From the NCBI GenBank assembly GCA_018673915.1, contig JABHBK010000042.1, positions 47,063-111,062 of the forward strand: 64,000 bases of DNA. The letters run 5' to 3'. The translations under genes were made by a program, and so were the position numbers. Positions 16,744 to 26,363 of the stretch are shown here, one piece after another. Each line of letters starts with the position of its first letter. Within the stretch, counting starts at the first letter, position 1. The DNA is from Nitrospina sp. (GTDB lineage Bacteria; Nitrospinota; Nitrospinia; Nitrospinales; VA-1). The notes beneath the pieces are model-generated. The model had not been told where the DNA came from. It saw only the letters and a list, made by a program, of their open reading frames with translations, and made no database searches.

Positions 16744-17589
16744 ATGTCAGGTTCTTTAGAAGATGAGTTAGGGGATGTGCTGGAAAAATCCAGGGATGGC
16801 AAAGGCTGGACACAGTCTGACCTGGCTCAAGCATCAGGGATGAGTGTGAGTGATATTTCCCGGATGGAGCGTTATGAGTTTGTGCCGGATGATAGTGTTT
16901 TAAAAAAACTTGCGGAGGTTCTTGATCTGCATGTTCCTTCATTGATTGCGGTGGCGAAAGGAACTTGGGCCCCCAAAGCCATAGAGCCGGACCCCGGTCC
17001 CTTCGAAATCATCTGTCTGGATTTATTTGTTGGGACCTATCCCGTTAAATGTTACCTGCTAATTTGCAAAGCCACCAAAACCTCTGCTGTCATTGATACG
17101 GGGGGGAATCCGGAAGCAATTATAAAGAAAGCCAAAGAGCTGAATATTAAACCAGAAAAAATTCTTTTAACCCATGCCCACTTTGATCACGCCGGAGGAT
17201 TGGAGCTTCTGGACAAAACCTATAATTGTCCTGCCTGGATCGATAAAAAGGAGCCTCGTCCCTCGGGGAGCCGAGATTTAAGACTATTGAAGGATGGGGA
17301 AACGATATCTCTGGGAAACTTAAATATAGAAGTTCTTTTCACACCGGGTCATACCTCGGGTGGAGTTTCTTATAAAATCCATGACTCGGTTTTTTCCGGG
17401 GATGCCATTTTTGCGGGCTCCATGGGCCGGGCCAATTCCTCCTGGTCTGAGTTGTACAATTCCATTACCCAAAGGTTATTGACTCTGCCAGACCACACGC
17501 GCCTACTACCTGGGCACGGTCCTGCTACCACTGTAGGCGAAGAAAAACGCCACAACCCCTTTTTCTCCATTAGCCGTGGGAACAACTAG
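16744..17589 (+). CDS. XRE-type HTH fused to metallo-beta-lactamase-fold hydrolase
   Basis: 281 residues. Residues about 8-68 are a Cro/C1-type helix-turn-helix (TQSDLAQASGMSVSDISRMER). Residues about 85-270 are a metallo-beta-lactamase fold with the metal motif THAHFDHAGG (about 140), FTPGHTSGG (about 200), the bridging Asp in FSGDAIF (about 220) and LPGHGP (about 258). This is a glyoxalase II-like layout. It may be a DNA-binding sensor whose hydrolase domain reads a thioester or similar metabolite; the substrate is unknown. It follows the FNT gene by 57 bases on the same strand. Confidence 0.85.
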   Translation: MSGSLEDELGDVLEKSRDGKGWTQSDLAQASGMSVSDISRMERYEFVPDDSVLKKLAEVLDLHVPSLIAVAKGTWAPKAIEPDPGPFEIICLDLFVGTYPVKCYLLICKATKTSAVIDTGGNPEAIIKKAKELNIKPEKILLTHAHFDHAGGLELLDKTYNCPAWIDKKEPRPSGSRDLRLLKDGETISLGNLNIEVLFTPGHTSGGVSYKIHDSVFSGDAIFAGSMGRANSSWSELYNSITQRLLTLPDHTRLLPGHGPATTVGEEKRHNPFFSISRGNN

Positions 17590-17703
17590 CAATAGCTTAA
17601 TTGGGCCGAATAGCCGGTTGAAAGCAATTTAAAGATATTTCAATTTGTGAGCGGAGGTACCCCGCCGGGTTGCGAAACCTGAGTTTTGGAATATATTTCA
17701 GGT

Positions 17704-19230
17704 ATGGATCCTGAAAAGGTCAACTATCACTATTGTGATGATCTTCCCACCTGTCCCTGGCCGGAAGGAACTCGGGTTCTTGTTACCGGGGCGACCGGCT
17801 ATGTAGCACACAGGTTGATACCTGAACTGGTTTCAAGAGGCTATATCGTTCGGTGCATGTATAGGAATATAAGTTGCCCGGCGCTTTTGACTCATCCTCG
17901 TATTGAGCATGTTTACGCAGATTGTCTGAACATGGAGGAACTTCTTCCTGCTTTGAAAGATGTTGACTACGCCTATTACCTGATTCATAGCATGAGATTG
18001 AAAAAGGAAGAGTTTATCGAAAACGACCAGAAGGCTGCGAAAAACTTCAGGGAATCGGCGGAACAACATGGAGTAAAACGGATCATTTACCTGGGTGGCC
18101 TGGGAGAAAAAATCGACCGCATGTCGCCGCATTTGAGGAGCAGAAGAGAAGTTGGGAATATATTGTCACAGGGCAATGTTCCAGCTATTCGGGTTCGCGC
18201 GGCCATCATTGTTGGTGCCGGAAGCGCGTCTTATGAATTGATGAAGTCACTGATCTTGAACCACCGCTTTATTCCTTTTTTACCGGAATTCAATTCCGTG
18301 TGCCAGCCTGTAGCGATCCGGGATGTAATCAAATACCTGGTCGGTGTCATGGAAACCCCGGGTCTGAGTGCGCGTGTTTTTCAAATTGGTGGCAAGGATG
18401 TGCTGACTTATAAGGAAATGATTTTAAGCTTTGCAAAAATCTTGAATCGCCGCATCCGTTTCGTTGATGTTTCATGGGTACCCATTCCCGTTGACTGGAT
18501 GTGCCGACTCTATGCTTACTGGCTTCATTGTTTTATTTCAATTCCGGTAAATATTACTTCGCTTTTGCTAAGCAGTCTTAAAACGGATGTGATTTGTGCG
18601 GATAACGAAGTCTCAACAATCCTTCCCTTTGAACCGTTAGACTTTGTAACAGCTGTGAAATGGGCTCTAGAGAAGGAGAAGAGTTCGAGAGTGTTCTCGC
18701 ATTGGAGCGATGTTCCTCCTGAAGGTATGAGTGATTTATTGCCTCTATGCCAGTTTGAGTCTTCCGAGTTTATCATTGAAGAACATGGAATAGATATTCC
18801 AGCTACTCCTGAACATGTATTTCCGATTGTATGTCAAATTGGAGGCAAGCATGGCTGGAATCATGCAAACATTCTTTGGGAGATTCGTGGTCTGATTGAC
18901 CGGCTCCTGGGAGGAGTGGGGTTGCAACGGGGTCGGCGAGACTTGACTCATCTTCGCGTTGGAGATTCGGTAGATTTCTGGCGAGTTGAAAAATTGGAAC
19001 CCAACCGGGAACTGCTCTTGAGAGCAGAGATGATTACTCCAGGCTTATCCTGGCTTGAGTTTCAGCTCAGTCCGGATGAAAAAGGAGGAACCCATTTGAC
19101 ACTAAAAGCACATTTTATTCCTAAACCATTTTGGGGAAATCTTTATTGGATGGTGTTGTCAAATTTTCACTCTTATATATTTAAAGGGATGCTGGAGTTT
19201 TTCAGGAAAAAGAGTTTGGAAGCCAATTAA
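17704..19230 (+). CDS. NAD(P)-binding SDR with C-terminal DUF2867-like domain
   Basis: An atypical short-chain dehydrogenase. The Rossmann motif VLVTGATGYV (about 27) is followed by DVDYAYYLIHSM and an IRVRAAIIVGAGSASYELM region. About 140 C-terminal residues resemble the DUF2867/START-like module often fused to such proteins (W..VGD.VDFWRVE.). ATG 17704 is preferred over TTG 17686; neither has a good ribosome site, and a stop at 17680 rules out earlier starts. It is followed after 18 bases by a geranylgeranyl-reductase-like flavoprotein. The pair may act on a quinone or isoprenoid lipid, but this is inference. Confidence 0.8.
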   Translation: MDPEKVNYHYCDDLPTCPWPEGTRVLVTGATGYVAHRLIPELVSRGYIVRCMYRNISCPALLTHPRIEHVYADCLNMEELLPALKDVDYAYYLIHSMRLKKEEFIENDQKAAKNFRESAEQHGVKRIIYLGGLGEKIDRMSPHLRSRREVGNILSQGNVPAIRVRAAIIVGAGSASYELMKSLILNHRFIPFLPEFNSVCQPVAIRDVIKYLVGVMETPGLSARVFQIGGKDVLTYKEMILSFAKILNRRIRFVDVSWVPIPVDWMCRLYAYWLHCFISIPVNITSLLLSSLKTDVICADNEVSTILPFEPLDFVTAVKWALEKEKSSRVFSHWSDVPPEGMSDLLPLCQFESSEFIIEEHGIDIPATPEHVFPIVCQIGGKHGWNHANILWEIRGLIDRLLGGVGLQRGRRDLTHLRVGDSVDFWRVEKLEPNRELLLRAEMITPGLSWLEFQLSPDEKGGTHLTLKAHFIPKPFWGNLYWMVLSNFHSYIFKGMLEFFRKKSLEAN

Positions 19231-19248
19231 ATCCGCAATGGAGACCCA

Positions 19249-20523
19249 ATGGTTATAAACGATGGAGATACGGTTTGTGTGGTAGGGGGAGGCCCTGGGG
19301 GATCGGCTTGTGCTATGGGTCTGCTAAGGGAAGCTCAGCAGTTGGGTAAGAAGATAGATGTGGTTGTACTTGAGCATAAAAGATTCTCTGAGCACCGCCA
19401 TTACAATCAGTGTATTGGCGTTCTCTCCCCGCCTTTCGAGGATATCCTGAAAAATGAATTAGACTTGGTTTTACCGGATAATCTGGTGCTCAATGAAATT
19501 GAAGGCTATTGCCTGCATTCAGATTTGCTGAGCCTGGGTTTGGTTGGAGAAGAATCGGGTCGGTCGGTTTCCGTGAAACGCTCCAAGTTTGATGCCTTCA
19601 TGCTCGAGGAGGCGCAAAAGGCAGGGGCTCTGGTTGTTCAAAGCCGCGTGACAGGGGTCGAAGTAAACGCTGAAGGGATTTTGGTCTACAGTGAGGGCGA
19701 AAACTTTAAGGCTGCGGCTGTCGTGGGAGCATTTGGTCTGGATGATGGCACTTGCAGAGTCTTTGAGCAGGGAACCCCTTATCAGCAACCGGATTTCCTG
19801 AATACGGTGATCACGCGTCTTTATCCTGGAGATGAGTTTATTCAAGGCATGGAATCCACAATCCATGCTTTCCTGCTTTCCCACCCGGGTCTGGAGTTTG
19901 GAGCGGTTACTCCAAAGGGAGATCATCTTTCGATTAACATCGCCGGTCGGAATGTTTCCTCGCATATTATGATGGAGTTTCTGCGATCGGAGCCGGTGCA
20001 ACGATTCCTTCCTCCTCATCAACGGCGCGAAAAACCTCTGAATTATTTTAAAGGCAAGTTTCCCATTGCTCCAGCCCGGAATTTGTTTGGTAACCGTTAT
20101 GTGATGATCGGTGACGCGGCAGGACTCATGCGCCCTTTTAAGGGGAAAGGCATTAATTCCGCAATTAGTACTGGGATGTACGCTGCCCGTTCAATCATAA
20201 GGCATGGCATTTCAAAAGAATCTTTTGCTGAAAACTTTTATCAGGATTGCCATGAACTAACCGAAGACCTTCCTTACGGCCGGGCTGTCCGGGTTTTAAC
20301 CAACCTTGCGACAAAATTTAAATTCATGGATCACATGATTGCGGTGGCGGCAGAACGAACTGACTTTATGCAAGCCATGTTCAGTAGTGTTTCCGGACAT
20401 GACCCGTATAAAAAAATTATAATGGAAACGGCTAGTCTTCCTCTTGCTTTTAATTTTGCTCTTAGAATCCTGGGGCATTTTGTGTTGCGTCAGGATGCTC
20501 ACCTTCCTATAAAAGCCCAATAA
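19249..20523 (+). CDS. Geranylgeranyl reductase-like FAD-dependent oxidoreductase
   Basis: A 424-residue flavoprotein of the PHBH fold. It has an N-terminal GGGPGGSACA dinucleotide motif, a conserved Cys in HYNQCIGVLSP (about 63) and the second FAD motif YVMIGDAAGLMRPFKGKGIN (about 283-302), as in geranylgeranyl reductases and related enzymes that saturate isoprenoid chains. It is probably co-transcribed with the SDR gene before it. The substrate may be a quinone tail or polyprenyl lipid; no specific assignment is possible. Confidence 0.82.
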   Translation: MVINDGDTVCVVGGGPGGSACAMGLLREAQQLGKKIDVVVLEHKRFSEHRHYNQCIGVLSPPFEDILKNELDLVLPDNLVLNEIEGYCLHSDLLSLGLVGEESGRSVSVKRSKFDAFMLEEAQKAGALVVQSRVTGVEVNAEGILVYSEGENFKAAAVVGAFGLDDGTCRVFEQGTPYQQPDFLNTVITRLYPGDEFIQGMESTIHAFLLSHPGLEFGAVTPKGDHLSINIAGRNVSSHIMMEFLRSEPVQRFLPPHQRREKPLNYFKGKFPIAPARNLFGNRYVMIGDAAGLMRPFKGKGINSAISTGMYAARSIIRHGISKESFAENFYQDCHELTEDLPYGRAVRVLTNLATKFKFMDHMIAVAAERTDFMQAMFSSVSGHDPYKKIIMETASLPLAFNFALRILGHFVLRQDAHLPIKAQ

Positions 20524-20594
20524 TGTGAACGAGGCGCAGATATTGTCACCTGAGGGTTCCTGTGATATTCTTCCTGCTTTCTCATAGGATATCC

Positions 20595-21767
20595 ATGAAA
20601 AGACATTATTCAATATTCGCGTTCCTGATGGTTTTTGTTCTGCTGGGGTGTCCTCCGCCCAAGGCCAGAAAAAAGATGCCGCGTATTTTTGCCCTGAGCT
20701 ATTCCATGGAGACGGGGAAAGAACCTTCCTTCCTCATTGCCGATGATTTTAATCGCAATCATGTTCTGGATTTGGCCGTGGCTAATAGCGGCGAACATTC
20801 CTTTTCGTTTTACAAGGGAATTGGAGATGGAACATTTAATGACCAGCTTGTTTATAAGACAGGACGGGATCCCATTTGTCTGGTTTCAGCAGATTTTGAC
20901 GATGATGGTTACAAGGATATCGGGGTACTAAATTATGCCGACCAGTCCATCGAAATATTTTTGAACACCCGACTGGGAAGTTTCAAGAAAACAAGCCAGC
21001 TTATTAAGCCGGGGAAAATTCCGATCAATATGGCAACCGGAGATATTAATGGCGACAAAATAATGGACTTGGTTGTTACCATGCGTTTTTCTAATGTAAT
21101 TATGTTGTTGGGAAAAGGGAATGGTCATTTTTCTGAACCTGTTTCGATGGATGTTAAGGGGCAACCTACAGGCATTTTAGTCGGAGACTATAATCAGGAT
21201 GGCATGACAGATGTTGCGATGGCTTTGGCAGGCAACGGGAATAAAGGAGTCCAGCTTTTATGGGGCAAGGGCGATGGGGAATTTGAGAGTTCCAAGGTTT
21301 TTAAAGCCGGGAAACAGCCTCTAAGCATTGTCAGTCTTGATGCGAATAATGACGGCCTGATGGATTTTGTGACGTCCAGCAACTCTTTGCATTCTTTGAA
21401 TACCGTTGTGAACAAAGGAGACAAAACCTTCGATTCATTGCCGGAATTTGCGTCGGGGAATTTTCCGAAATTTGTTGTGGCCTCCGATTTTACCGGAGAT
21501 GGATTTCAGGATATTGCCGTATCCAATTCTACGGATGATGTGATTTCTGTTTCCCTCGGGAGGGGGGATGGAACTTTTACCTATCCTCCAATTTACCACA
21601 GGGTCGATGAGCATCCTCAAGGCATGGCGACGGGAGACTTTAATGGCGATGGGTTGATTGATATTGCTGTTTCTTGCAGGGATAAGAATCTCATTGATAT
21701 CCTAAGCAAGAAAAATATGATCAATCCCAAACCAAACCTTCCTCAGGCAGAACCCAAGTCGTCTTGA
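20595..21767 (+). CDS. FG-GAP/VCBS beta-propeller lipoprotein
   Basis: Starting at ATG 20595, a lipoprotein signal ends in VFVLLGC, so Cys is lipidated. The frame opens earlier, at 20562, but only ATG 20595 gives a clean signal peptide. The mature part has about seven FG-GAP/VCBS repeats with Ca-binding-like loops (DFDDDGYKDIGV, DINGDKIMDLVV, DYNQDGMTDVAM, DANNDGLMDFV, DFTGDGFQDIAV, DFNGDGLIDIAV), a seven-bladed beta-propeller. It is likely surface- or periplasm-facing; ligand unknown. Confidence 0.85.
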   Translation: MKRHYSIFAFLMVFVLLGCPPPKARKKMPRIFALSYSMETGKEPSFLIADDFNRNHVLDLAVANSGEHSFSFYKGIGDGTFNDQLVYKTGRDPICLVSADFDDDGYKDIGVLNYADQSIEIFLNTRLGSFKKTSQLIKPGKIPINMATGDINGDKIMDLVVTMRFSNVIMLLGKGNGHFSEPVSMDVKGQPTGILVGDYNQDGMTDVAMALAGNGNKGVQLLWGKGDGEFESSKVFKAGKQPLSIVSLDANNDGLMDFVTSSNSLHSLNTVVNKGDKTFDSLPEFASGNFPKFVVASDFTGDGFQDIAVSNSTDDVISVSLGRGDGTFTYPPIYHRVDEHPQGMATGDFNGDGLIDIAVSCRDKNLIDILSKKNMINPKPNLPQAEPKSS

Positions 21768-21873
21768 TCGGAGAACCTCCGCTGGTAACTTGCAAAGTCT
21801 TTATTTTACCCTGGCAGGGCATGAAGGATAAACCAGTATCATATGCGGCCAAACTTTGACCCACATTTAGTGG

Positions 21874-23637
21874 CTAAATTGTTACAGGCTGGGCGGGTTG
21901 CAGGTGGCCTTCGGGATAGACATACAAAATTTCTTTAGGGAGTATCGTTTCGGCGACCTCTAAAACATTCTGGTAACCTTGCAGATGGTTGTTTGCAACG
22001 GGGATCAGAACAAAATCGTATTGTTTATTTCTGAGTTTTTCAATCAACTCTAAAGGGATCGATTCCACTGAAAAGAATCCGCTGCCATAGGAATAGATTT
22101 GGTCCAGTCCATCCAAATCCTTTAGGTCTTTTGTCGAAACATTCTGCCCCAGTAAATCTACGCTGGCTTTTTTGTTCAAATTTTCAAGGGTCAGGCGGAT
22201 CATCCAGTTCCTGACGCATCGGAGTAACAGAACTCGCGCTCCATCAGGAATCAAGTTAAAGGAAGATTCCGCATTTTTTGAGAAAACGCGAGTTTGTGCT
22301 TCCTCTTTCCCGAAGTCAAATGCGGACAGGGCTTTGTTAAAGTTAGTCTGGATTTCCTCAGCAGGATAATGCGGGTAGTGGACTACAACCTGGCCGTTGC
22401 CATCGAACCCTTCCCAGTTGGTAGAATTGGATAGTAGCGATTCCTCCATACAGGTATTATAGAAATCTGTTCCCGGTTGTGGAGTGTTGATAGAAACCTG
22501 GATTTCATCCAGCCAGCCTTTAGAGGCCATTTCATAAACTAAATCCACAGTTTTCTGGTCCTCCTCCTGGTTGGAGCCGAGGCCTCCAATGCTGATGGTT
22601 CCATAAAACAGCATGCCGAGGCTTTTGCCAAATTTAACCATGGAGCGCAGTTTATCCAGATCGTGCTTTTTCCCCAAAGTCATTTTCTCAGCAACCTTGT
22701 CACTGCCGGTTTCGATCCCGAAACGGATTTTGTAATAACCTGCCGCACGCATTTCCTCCAGAGCTTCCTCATCCAGAGAGGCATACTCGCACATGGCTTC
22801 GTATTTGAGGTGATCCAGCCCGGCTGAGCGAATGGCCTTGGCGAGCGAAATATTGAAACTTTTTTTTATATTGTGGACTTCTTCGTCAAAGAACACTCCC
22901 TCCATACCCGGATATTTTTCATGCAGGGTGCGGATCTCTTCGACAACGCTGGCAACGTTTCTGGGTCGCCAGTTCAGTTCGTCGTAATAGAGGGTGGCTG
23001 CTGCGCAGAAATTACAACGCCGCGGGCAACCTCTTGAAGCGTACATCTGTATTTGTTTGTATCGACAGTTAGGTTCATGATAATCAATGCGCCTGACATC
23101 TTCGTCTTCAGGAAAAGGGAGGGCATTGATACCGATCAGTTGTCCTCGATCATTCGGATGAACGCCAGTGAGTTTTTTGGGGTCCTTTCCCCGAATCAAG
23201 TCGAGAACGGTGAACTCATATTCGCCGATGCATACATAGTCTGCAACTTTGAGGACCTCTTCCGGATGTGCCATGGGGTGTTGCCCGGTAAAGATAAGCT
23301 TGGTCCCAAAAGTTTCTTTGAGTGCGGCAGCCAGGCGCAGGTCTTCACGAAGTGTCCGAGTAGAACTTTCCATGATGAGCCAGTCGGGTTTTTCCGCACT
23401 GGCATGTGTGAAATAAGTTTCAAAATCCCATCCATTAAGAACCCCATCCATGAACTTTACATGGTGTTTGGTTTCTCGTTTTAAAAGAGATGAGGTGTAC
23501 GCCAGTTCCCAGGGGTAATATCCGCAATTGGTGAAATTTTTAACACCCAGAGACCAACGCGAGGGAACATGGACCATATGGTAACCATCCTGGTCAATTC
23601 CTACAGAGTTGGCGACAATAATGTTCATGGAATTCAT
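21874..23637 (-). CDS. B12-binding radical SAM protein with C-terminal Rossmann segment (paralogue B)
   Basis: 587 residues. The N-terminus (NSVGIDQDGYHMVHVPSRW) leads into a B12-binding-like Rossmann domain (about 60-150). A radical SAM core with the C-x3-C-x2-C cluster motif RGCPRRCNFC follows (about 205). Residues about 460-587 form an extra Rossmann-like segment starting VLLLRCVRNW that resembles the first half of GT9 heptosyltransferases and the neighbouring small protein. Its ATG overlaps the previous stop (TGATG); Met4 is the position homologous to the paralogue start. Such enzymes often methylate or rearrange unactivated carbons; substrate unknown. Confidence 0.85.
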   Translation of the reverse strand: MNSMNIIVANSVGIDQDGYHMVHVPSRWSLGVKNFTNCGYYPWELAYTSSLLKRETKHHVKFMDGVLNGWDFETYFTHASAEKPDWLIMESSTRTLREDLRLAAALKETFGTKLIFTGQHPMAHPEEVLKVADYVCIGEYEFTVLDLIRGKDPKKLTGVHPNDRGQLIGINALPFPEDEDVRRIDYHEPNCRYKQIQMYASRGCPRRCNFCAAATLYYDELNWRPRNVASVVEEIRTLHEKYPGMEGVFFDEEVHNIKKSFNISLAKAIRSAGLDHLKYEAMCEYASLDEEALEEMRAAGYYKIRFGIETGSDKVAEKMTLGKKHDLDKLRSMVKFGKSLGMLFYGTISIGGLGSNQEEDQKTVDLVYEMASKGWLDEIQVSINTPQPGTDFYNTCMEESLLSNSTNWEGFDGNGQVVVHYPHYPAEEIQTNFNKALSAFDFGKEEAQTRVFSKNAESSFNLIPDGARVLLLRCVRNWMIRLTLENLNKKASVDLLGQNVSTKDLKDLDGLDQIYSYGSGFFSVESIPLELIEKLRNKQYDFVLIPVANNHLQGYQNVLEVAETILPKEILYVYPEGHLQPAQPVTI

Positions 23638-24218
23638 CAGACTTGGGCCTTATCCGGTTCCCGTATTGGATTGTGGGAAGGCTGATAGGTTTTGTGAGAA
23701 ATAGAAGAGGCTTTTTTTCCGAACAGTTTGCGGAATCCCCACTCTCCGACCAAGGCCAGAGTGATGATCAAAAAAAGCAGGGCCGTGGTGGCATAATTAA
23801 TTCCCAGCCAGAAAAAGGTGGTTTTTTCCATGAAGGATTTCTTAATTGCCTTCGCAGAGTCTAGTTTAACGAAGGTGCCTTTGGAATTATAACCTCTGAC
23901 TTCTTTGGAATTTATGGCACAAGCTAACAGATCGATATTGGAGTATCCCAATCCGTGGTCGATATTATAAAGAGCGACCGCAAGATCAAAACTTCTTTCC
24001 CGTAAGCGAGCGATATTTTTCTTACCGTAGCTGGAAACACTCATTCTGCGCTGATCTATAATAGTAAGAACCTCATCAATGAGCGGATCTTGTTCCACAG
24101 CTTCGCGGGTTGATTCCGGGGCCAGGATGGTAATCCTGCATCCTGGAAATTCTTCTTTCAGGGAAAGCAGGGTTTGGTTGAGAATCCGGGTGGCGGAACG
24201 GATAACTAGAATATTCAC
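23637..24218 (-). CDS. GT9-like half-domain protein with membrane anchor
   Basis: 193 residues. The N-terminal 110 or so resemble the first Rossmann half of heptosyltransferases (ILVIRSATR at the start, ITILAPESTREAVEQDPLIDEV). One strong membrane helix (about 138-160) and a basic tail follow. It lacks the second Rossmann domain needed for glycosyl transfer, so it is probably not a transferase by itself. It lies between two paralogous radical SAM genes, overlapping the downstream one by one base and 20 bases after the upstream one, and shares the RS/R-containing segment with both. Confidence 0.7.
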   Translation of the reverse strand: MNILVIRSATRILNQTLLSLKEEFPGCRITILAPESTREAVEQDPLIDEVLTIIDQRRMSVSSYGKKNIARLRERSFDLAVALYNIDHGLGYSNIDLLACAINSKEVRGYNSKGTFVKLDSAKAIKKSFMEKTTFFWLGINYATTALLFLIITLALVGEWGFRKLFGKKASSISHKTYQPSHNPIREPDKAQV

Positions 24219-24238
24219 TAGGGTGCCTACCTTATAGA

Positions 24239-26026
24239 TTAGCTGGGAATATGAGCACGACCAAAGTCACCTGGGTTTTCCAGATCAAATACTTTGCCTT
24301 CGACATTTACGGCGACCAGTTTTTTGATTCCGGAACGCTTTGCAATGGCCTTGACTTCGGAGTAGCCGTTTCCTGAAATATTATTAAAAGGAATCACACC
24401 GAGTGAAAACGATTTCTTTTTCAGCGTACCCATTAAACTTTCGGGAAACGTTTTCTGGTTAAAATGTGAGTCCCCATAAAGAAGTACTTCATTAACATGA
24501 GGGTTTTTCCTCAACTCCTTTTCTACTCCAGATTGTGCCAGAACCGTTACTTCCTTATTGAACTGACCATGAATGGAATCCACGACATCGTTGATCTGCT
24601 TCATCCGTGAGCTGCGAAAAAGAAGAATCTCGCCATTGGAGTTGATCTGTAGATTTTTAAAATTTTCCTTGGCAGTGGCATTGTAGCGTTGGTTGAAACC
24701 CAATTCATAGAGTTTCTCCGCTTCTCTGAAATTAGCCATAATTTTTTCAGCTGGATATTCAGGGCGATTGACCACGACATGGTTCCCCCCGTCAAAATGT
24801 TTCCAGTCCATATCTTGGAGGTAACCCTGGGATTTCATACGATTGAAGAACGGGGTTCCCGGTTGAGGGGTGCTGATGGAAAGCTGGAAACGCCACAACA
24901 TTTCACGATCAATAAGCTCGCGAATGAGGTCGAGAGTTCTTTTATCGCAATCGTCGGTAGAGCCCTCTCCTCCAAAGGTAAACGTCCCATAGAACTTCAG
25001 GCCGATACTGGTGCCATGTTTCATGAGTTGTTTGAGGCGCGGAACATTGAATTTTCTCTGCAGTTCCATTCCCTTGGCCGCATGTTCCCCGGCGGTCTCA
25101 ATTCCTAACCGGACCATGTAATAGCCGGCACTTTTCATGTTGTCGAGAACTTCTTCGTCCATAGGCCATTGACCACACATGACATCATACTTCAGGTCAT
25201 CAAGTCCGTTTTCCCGGATGGCTTTGGTCAGTTCCAAAATATATTTTTTGCTTCCGTTATGAACCTCTTCATCAAAAAAGATTCCTTCCAGCTGCGGATA
25301 TTTAGAGCGCAGGGTCTGTAATTCGTAGATCACATTTTCCGGGTTTCTCGGGCGCCAATTGGGTCGCTGATAAGAAATATTTCCGCATACACAAAAAGTG
25401 CAGGATAAAGGGCAACCTCGTGACGCATAAGCTTGAATTTCCAAATATTCGCTGGAAGGTTCTCCGGGCATTCCGTAATGCAGACGGGATACATCGTCAT
25501 CTTCAGGAAGTGGTAAATTGTTCACATCAAGCGGAGGCCTGATATTGTTGTTGGGCCAGAGTCCCATAATATCTGCAAGGGCTTTGCCCTGTAAGATGTC
25601 AAGAACCACCATTTCATATTCGCGCAGGACGACATGATCGGCATACTCACTCACCTCTTCGGGGAAGGTGGTAGGGTGAGGTCCGCAGAAAATGAGCTTT
25701 GTTCCGAACCGTTTTTTAATTTCTTTAGCGAACCGGCTGTCAGCATCGATGGTACGCGTGGCACAGTCCATAATCAGATAATCAGGGCCAAATTCAGAGA
25801 CTTTTTCGACAAAGGTATTGTGATCCCATTTTTCCAGGCATCCATCAAAAAATTTGACTTCATGGTCGGTGTCCCGCTTCAGGATCGAAGAACAATAAGC
25901 CAGCTGCCAGGGATAATATGTGAAAATGCTGTGGTCTTTGGTGCTGTTAGTCCATCTGCTGGGAGAGTGGATCATGGCATAACCATCAGCGTCGATTCCA
26001 ACGGAGTTACAAACGGCAACTTTCAT
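24239..26026 (-). CDS. B12-binding radical SAM protein with C-terminal Rossmann segment (paralogue A)
   Basis: 595 residues, first gene of the trio, with AGAGGA six bases before its ATG. Same architecture as its neighbour: NSVGIDADGYAMIHSPSRW start, B12-binding-like domain, radical SAM motif RGCPLSCTFC (about 200) and EGIFFDEEVHNGSKK. The C-terminal segment starts ILLFRSSR (about 465) and resembles the GT9 N-terminal half. The two proteins are clearly paralogous (shared start, FFDEEVHN, GIETxG, STPQPGT), which suggests local duplication around the small middle gene. Function unknown; lipid or cell-surface modification is possible. Confidence 0.85.
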   Translation of the reverse strand: MKVAVCNSVGIDADGYAMIHSPSRWTNSTKDHSIFTYYPWQLAYCSSILKRDTDHEVKFFDGCLEKWDHNTFVEKVSEFGPDYLIMDCATRTIDADSRFAKEIKKRFGTKLIFCGPHPTTFPEEVSEYADHVVLREYEMVVLDILQGKALADIMGLWPNNNIRPPLDVNNLPLPEDDDVSRLHYGMPGEPSSEYLEIQAYASRGCPLSCTFCVCGNISYQRPNWRPRNPENVIYELQTLRSKYPQLEGIFFDEEVHNGSKKYILELTKAIRENGLDDLKYDVMCGQWPMDEEVLDNMKSAGYYMVRLGIETAGEHAAKGMELQRKFNVPRLKQLMKHGTSIGLKFYGTFTFGGEGSTDDCDKRTLDLIRELIDREMLWRFQLSISTPQPGTPFFNRMKSQGYLQDMDWKHFDGGNHVVVNRPEYPAEKIMANFREAEKLYELGFNQRYNATAKENFKNLQINSNGEILLFRSSRMKQINDVVDSIHGQFNKEVTVLAQSGVEKELRKNPHVNEVLLYGDSHFNQKTFPESLMGTLKKKSFSLGVIPFNNISGNGYSEVKAIAKRSGIKKLVAVNVEGKVFDLENPGDFGRAHIPS

Positions 26027-26363
26027 AGATTTCCTCTGCTAGGAGTGCGGTGTTTTTGTTATAGGATCATTGGTGTTGACGGCTTCCTATTTAGGCTCTT
26101 TTCCCGGAACCGGAAAAGGGTTCACCTTGAAGAAAGAGTCTAAAGCTCATAACGGTTGAAATCAATTAAAACTTTAACAATAAAGGGTTTACTGGGAAAC
26201 TACCTGATTGGTTTATTAGAGTTTATAAGAGACTGTAAGTCATTGCCACAGAGGCCTGATTTTAGGGATTCATCTTGACAAGAAAGGGCTGGCTTGCAAA
26301 GATACCGCTCCATTTTACAATATAATGGCGCATTGGTATTACCCCACTCAGCAGGAGATTTGA
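26027..26363. other. Divergent intergenic region between the radical SAM trio and ftsY
   Basis: No gene is seen in these 337 bases. It holds the ribosome site of the minus-strand radical SAM gene, a short inverted repeat (GAACC/GGTTC, about 26106-26122), and a -10-like TATAAT at 26321 ahead of ftsY. Confidence 0.6.
26294..26326 (+). promoter_or_regulatory. Possible ftsY promoter
   Basis: A perfect TATAAT lies at 26321-26326. The nearest -35-like elements are TTGCAA (26294, spacing 21) and TTGACA (26275, too far), so the -35 assignment is poor. The transcript would have a 5' leader of about 30 bases. Confidence 0.35.
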
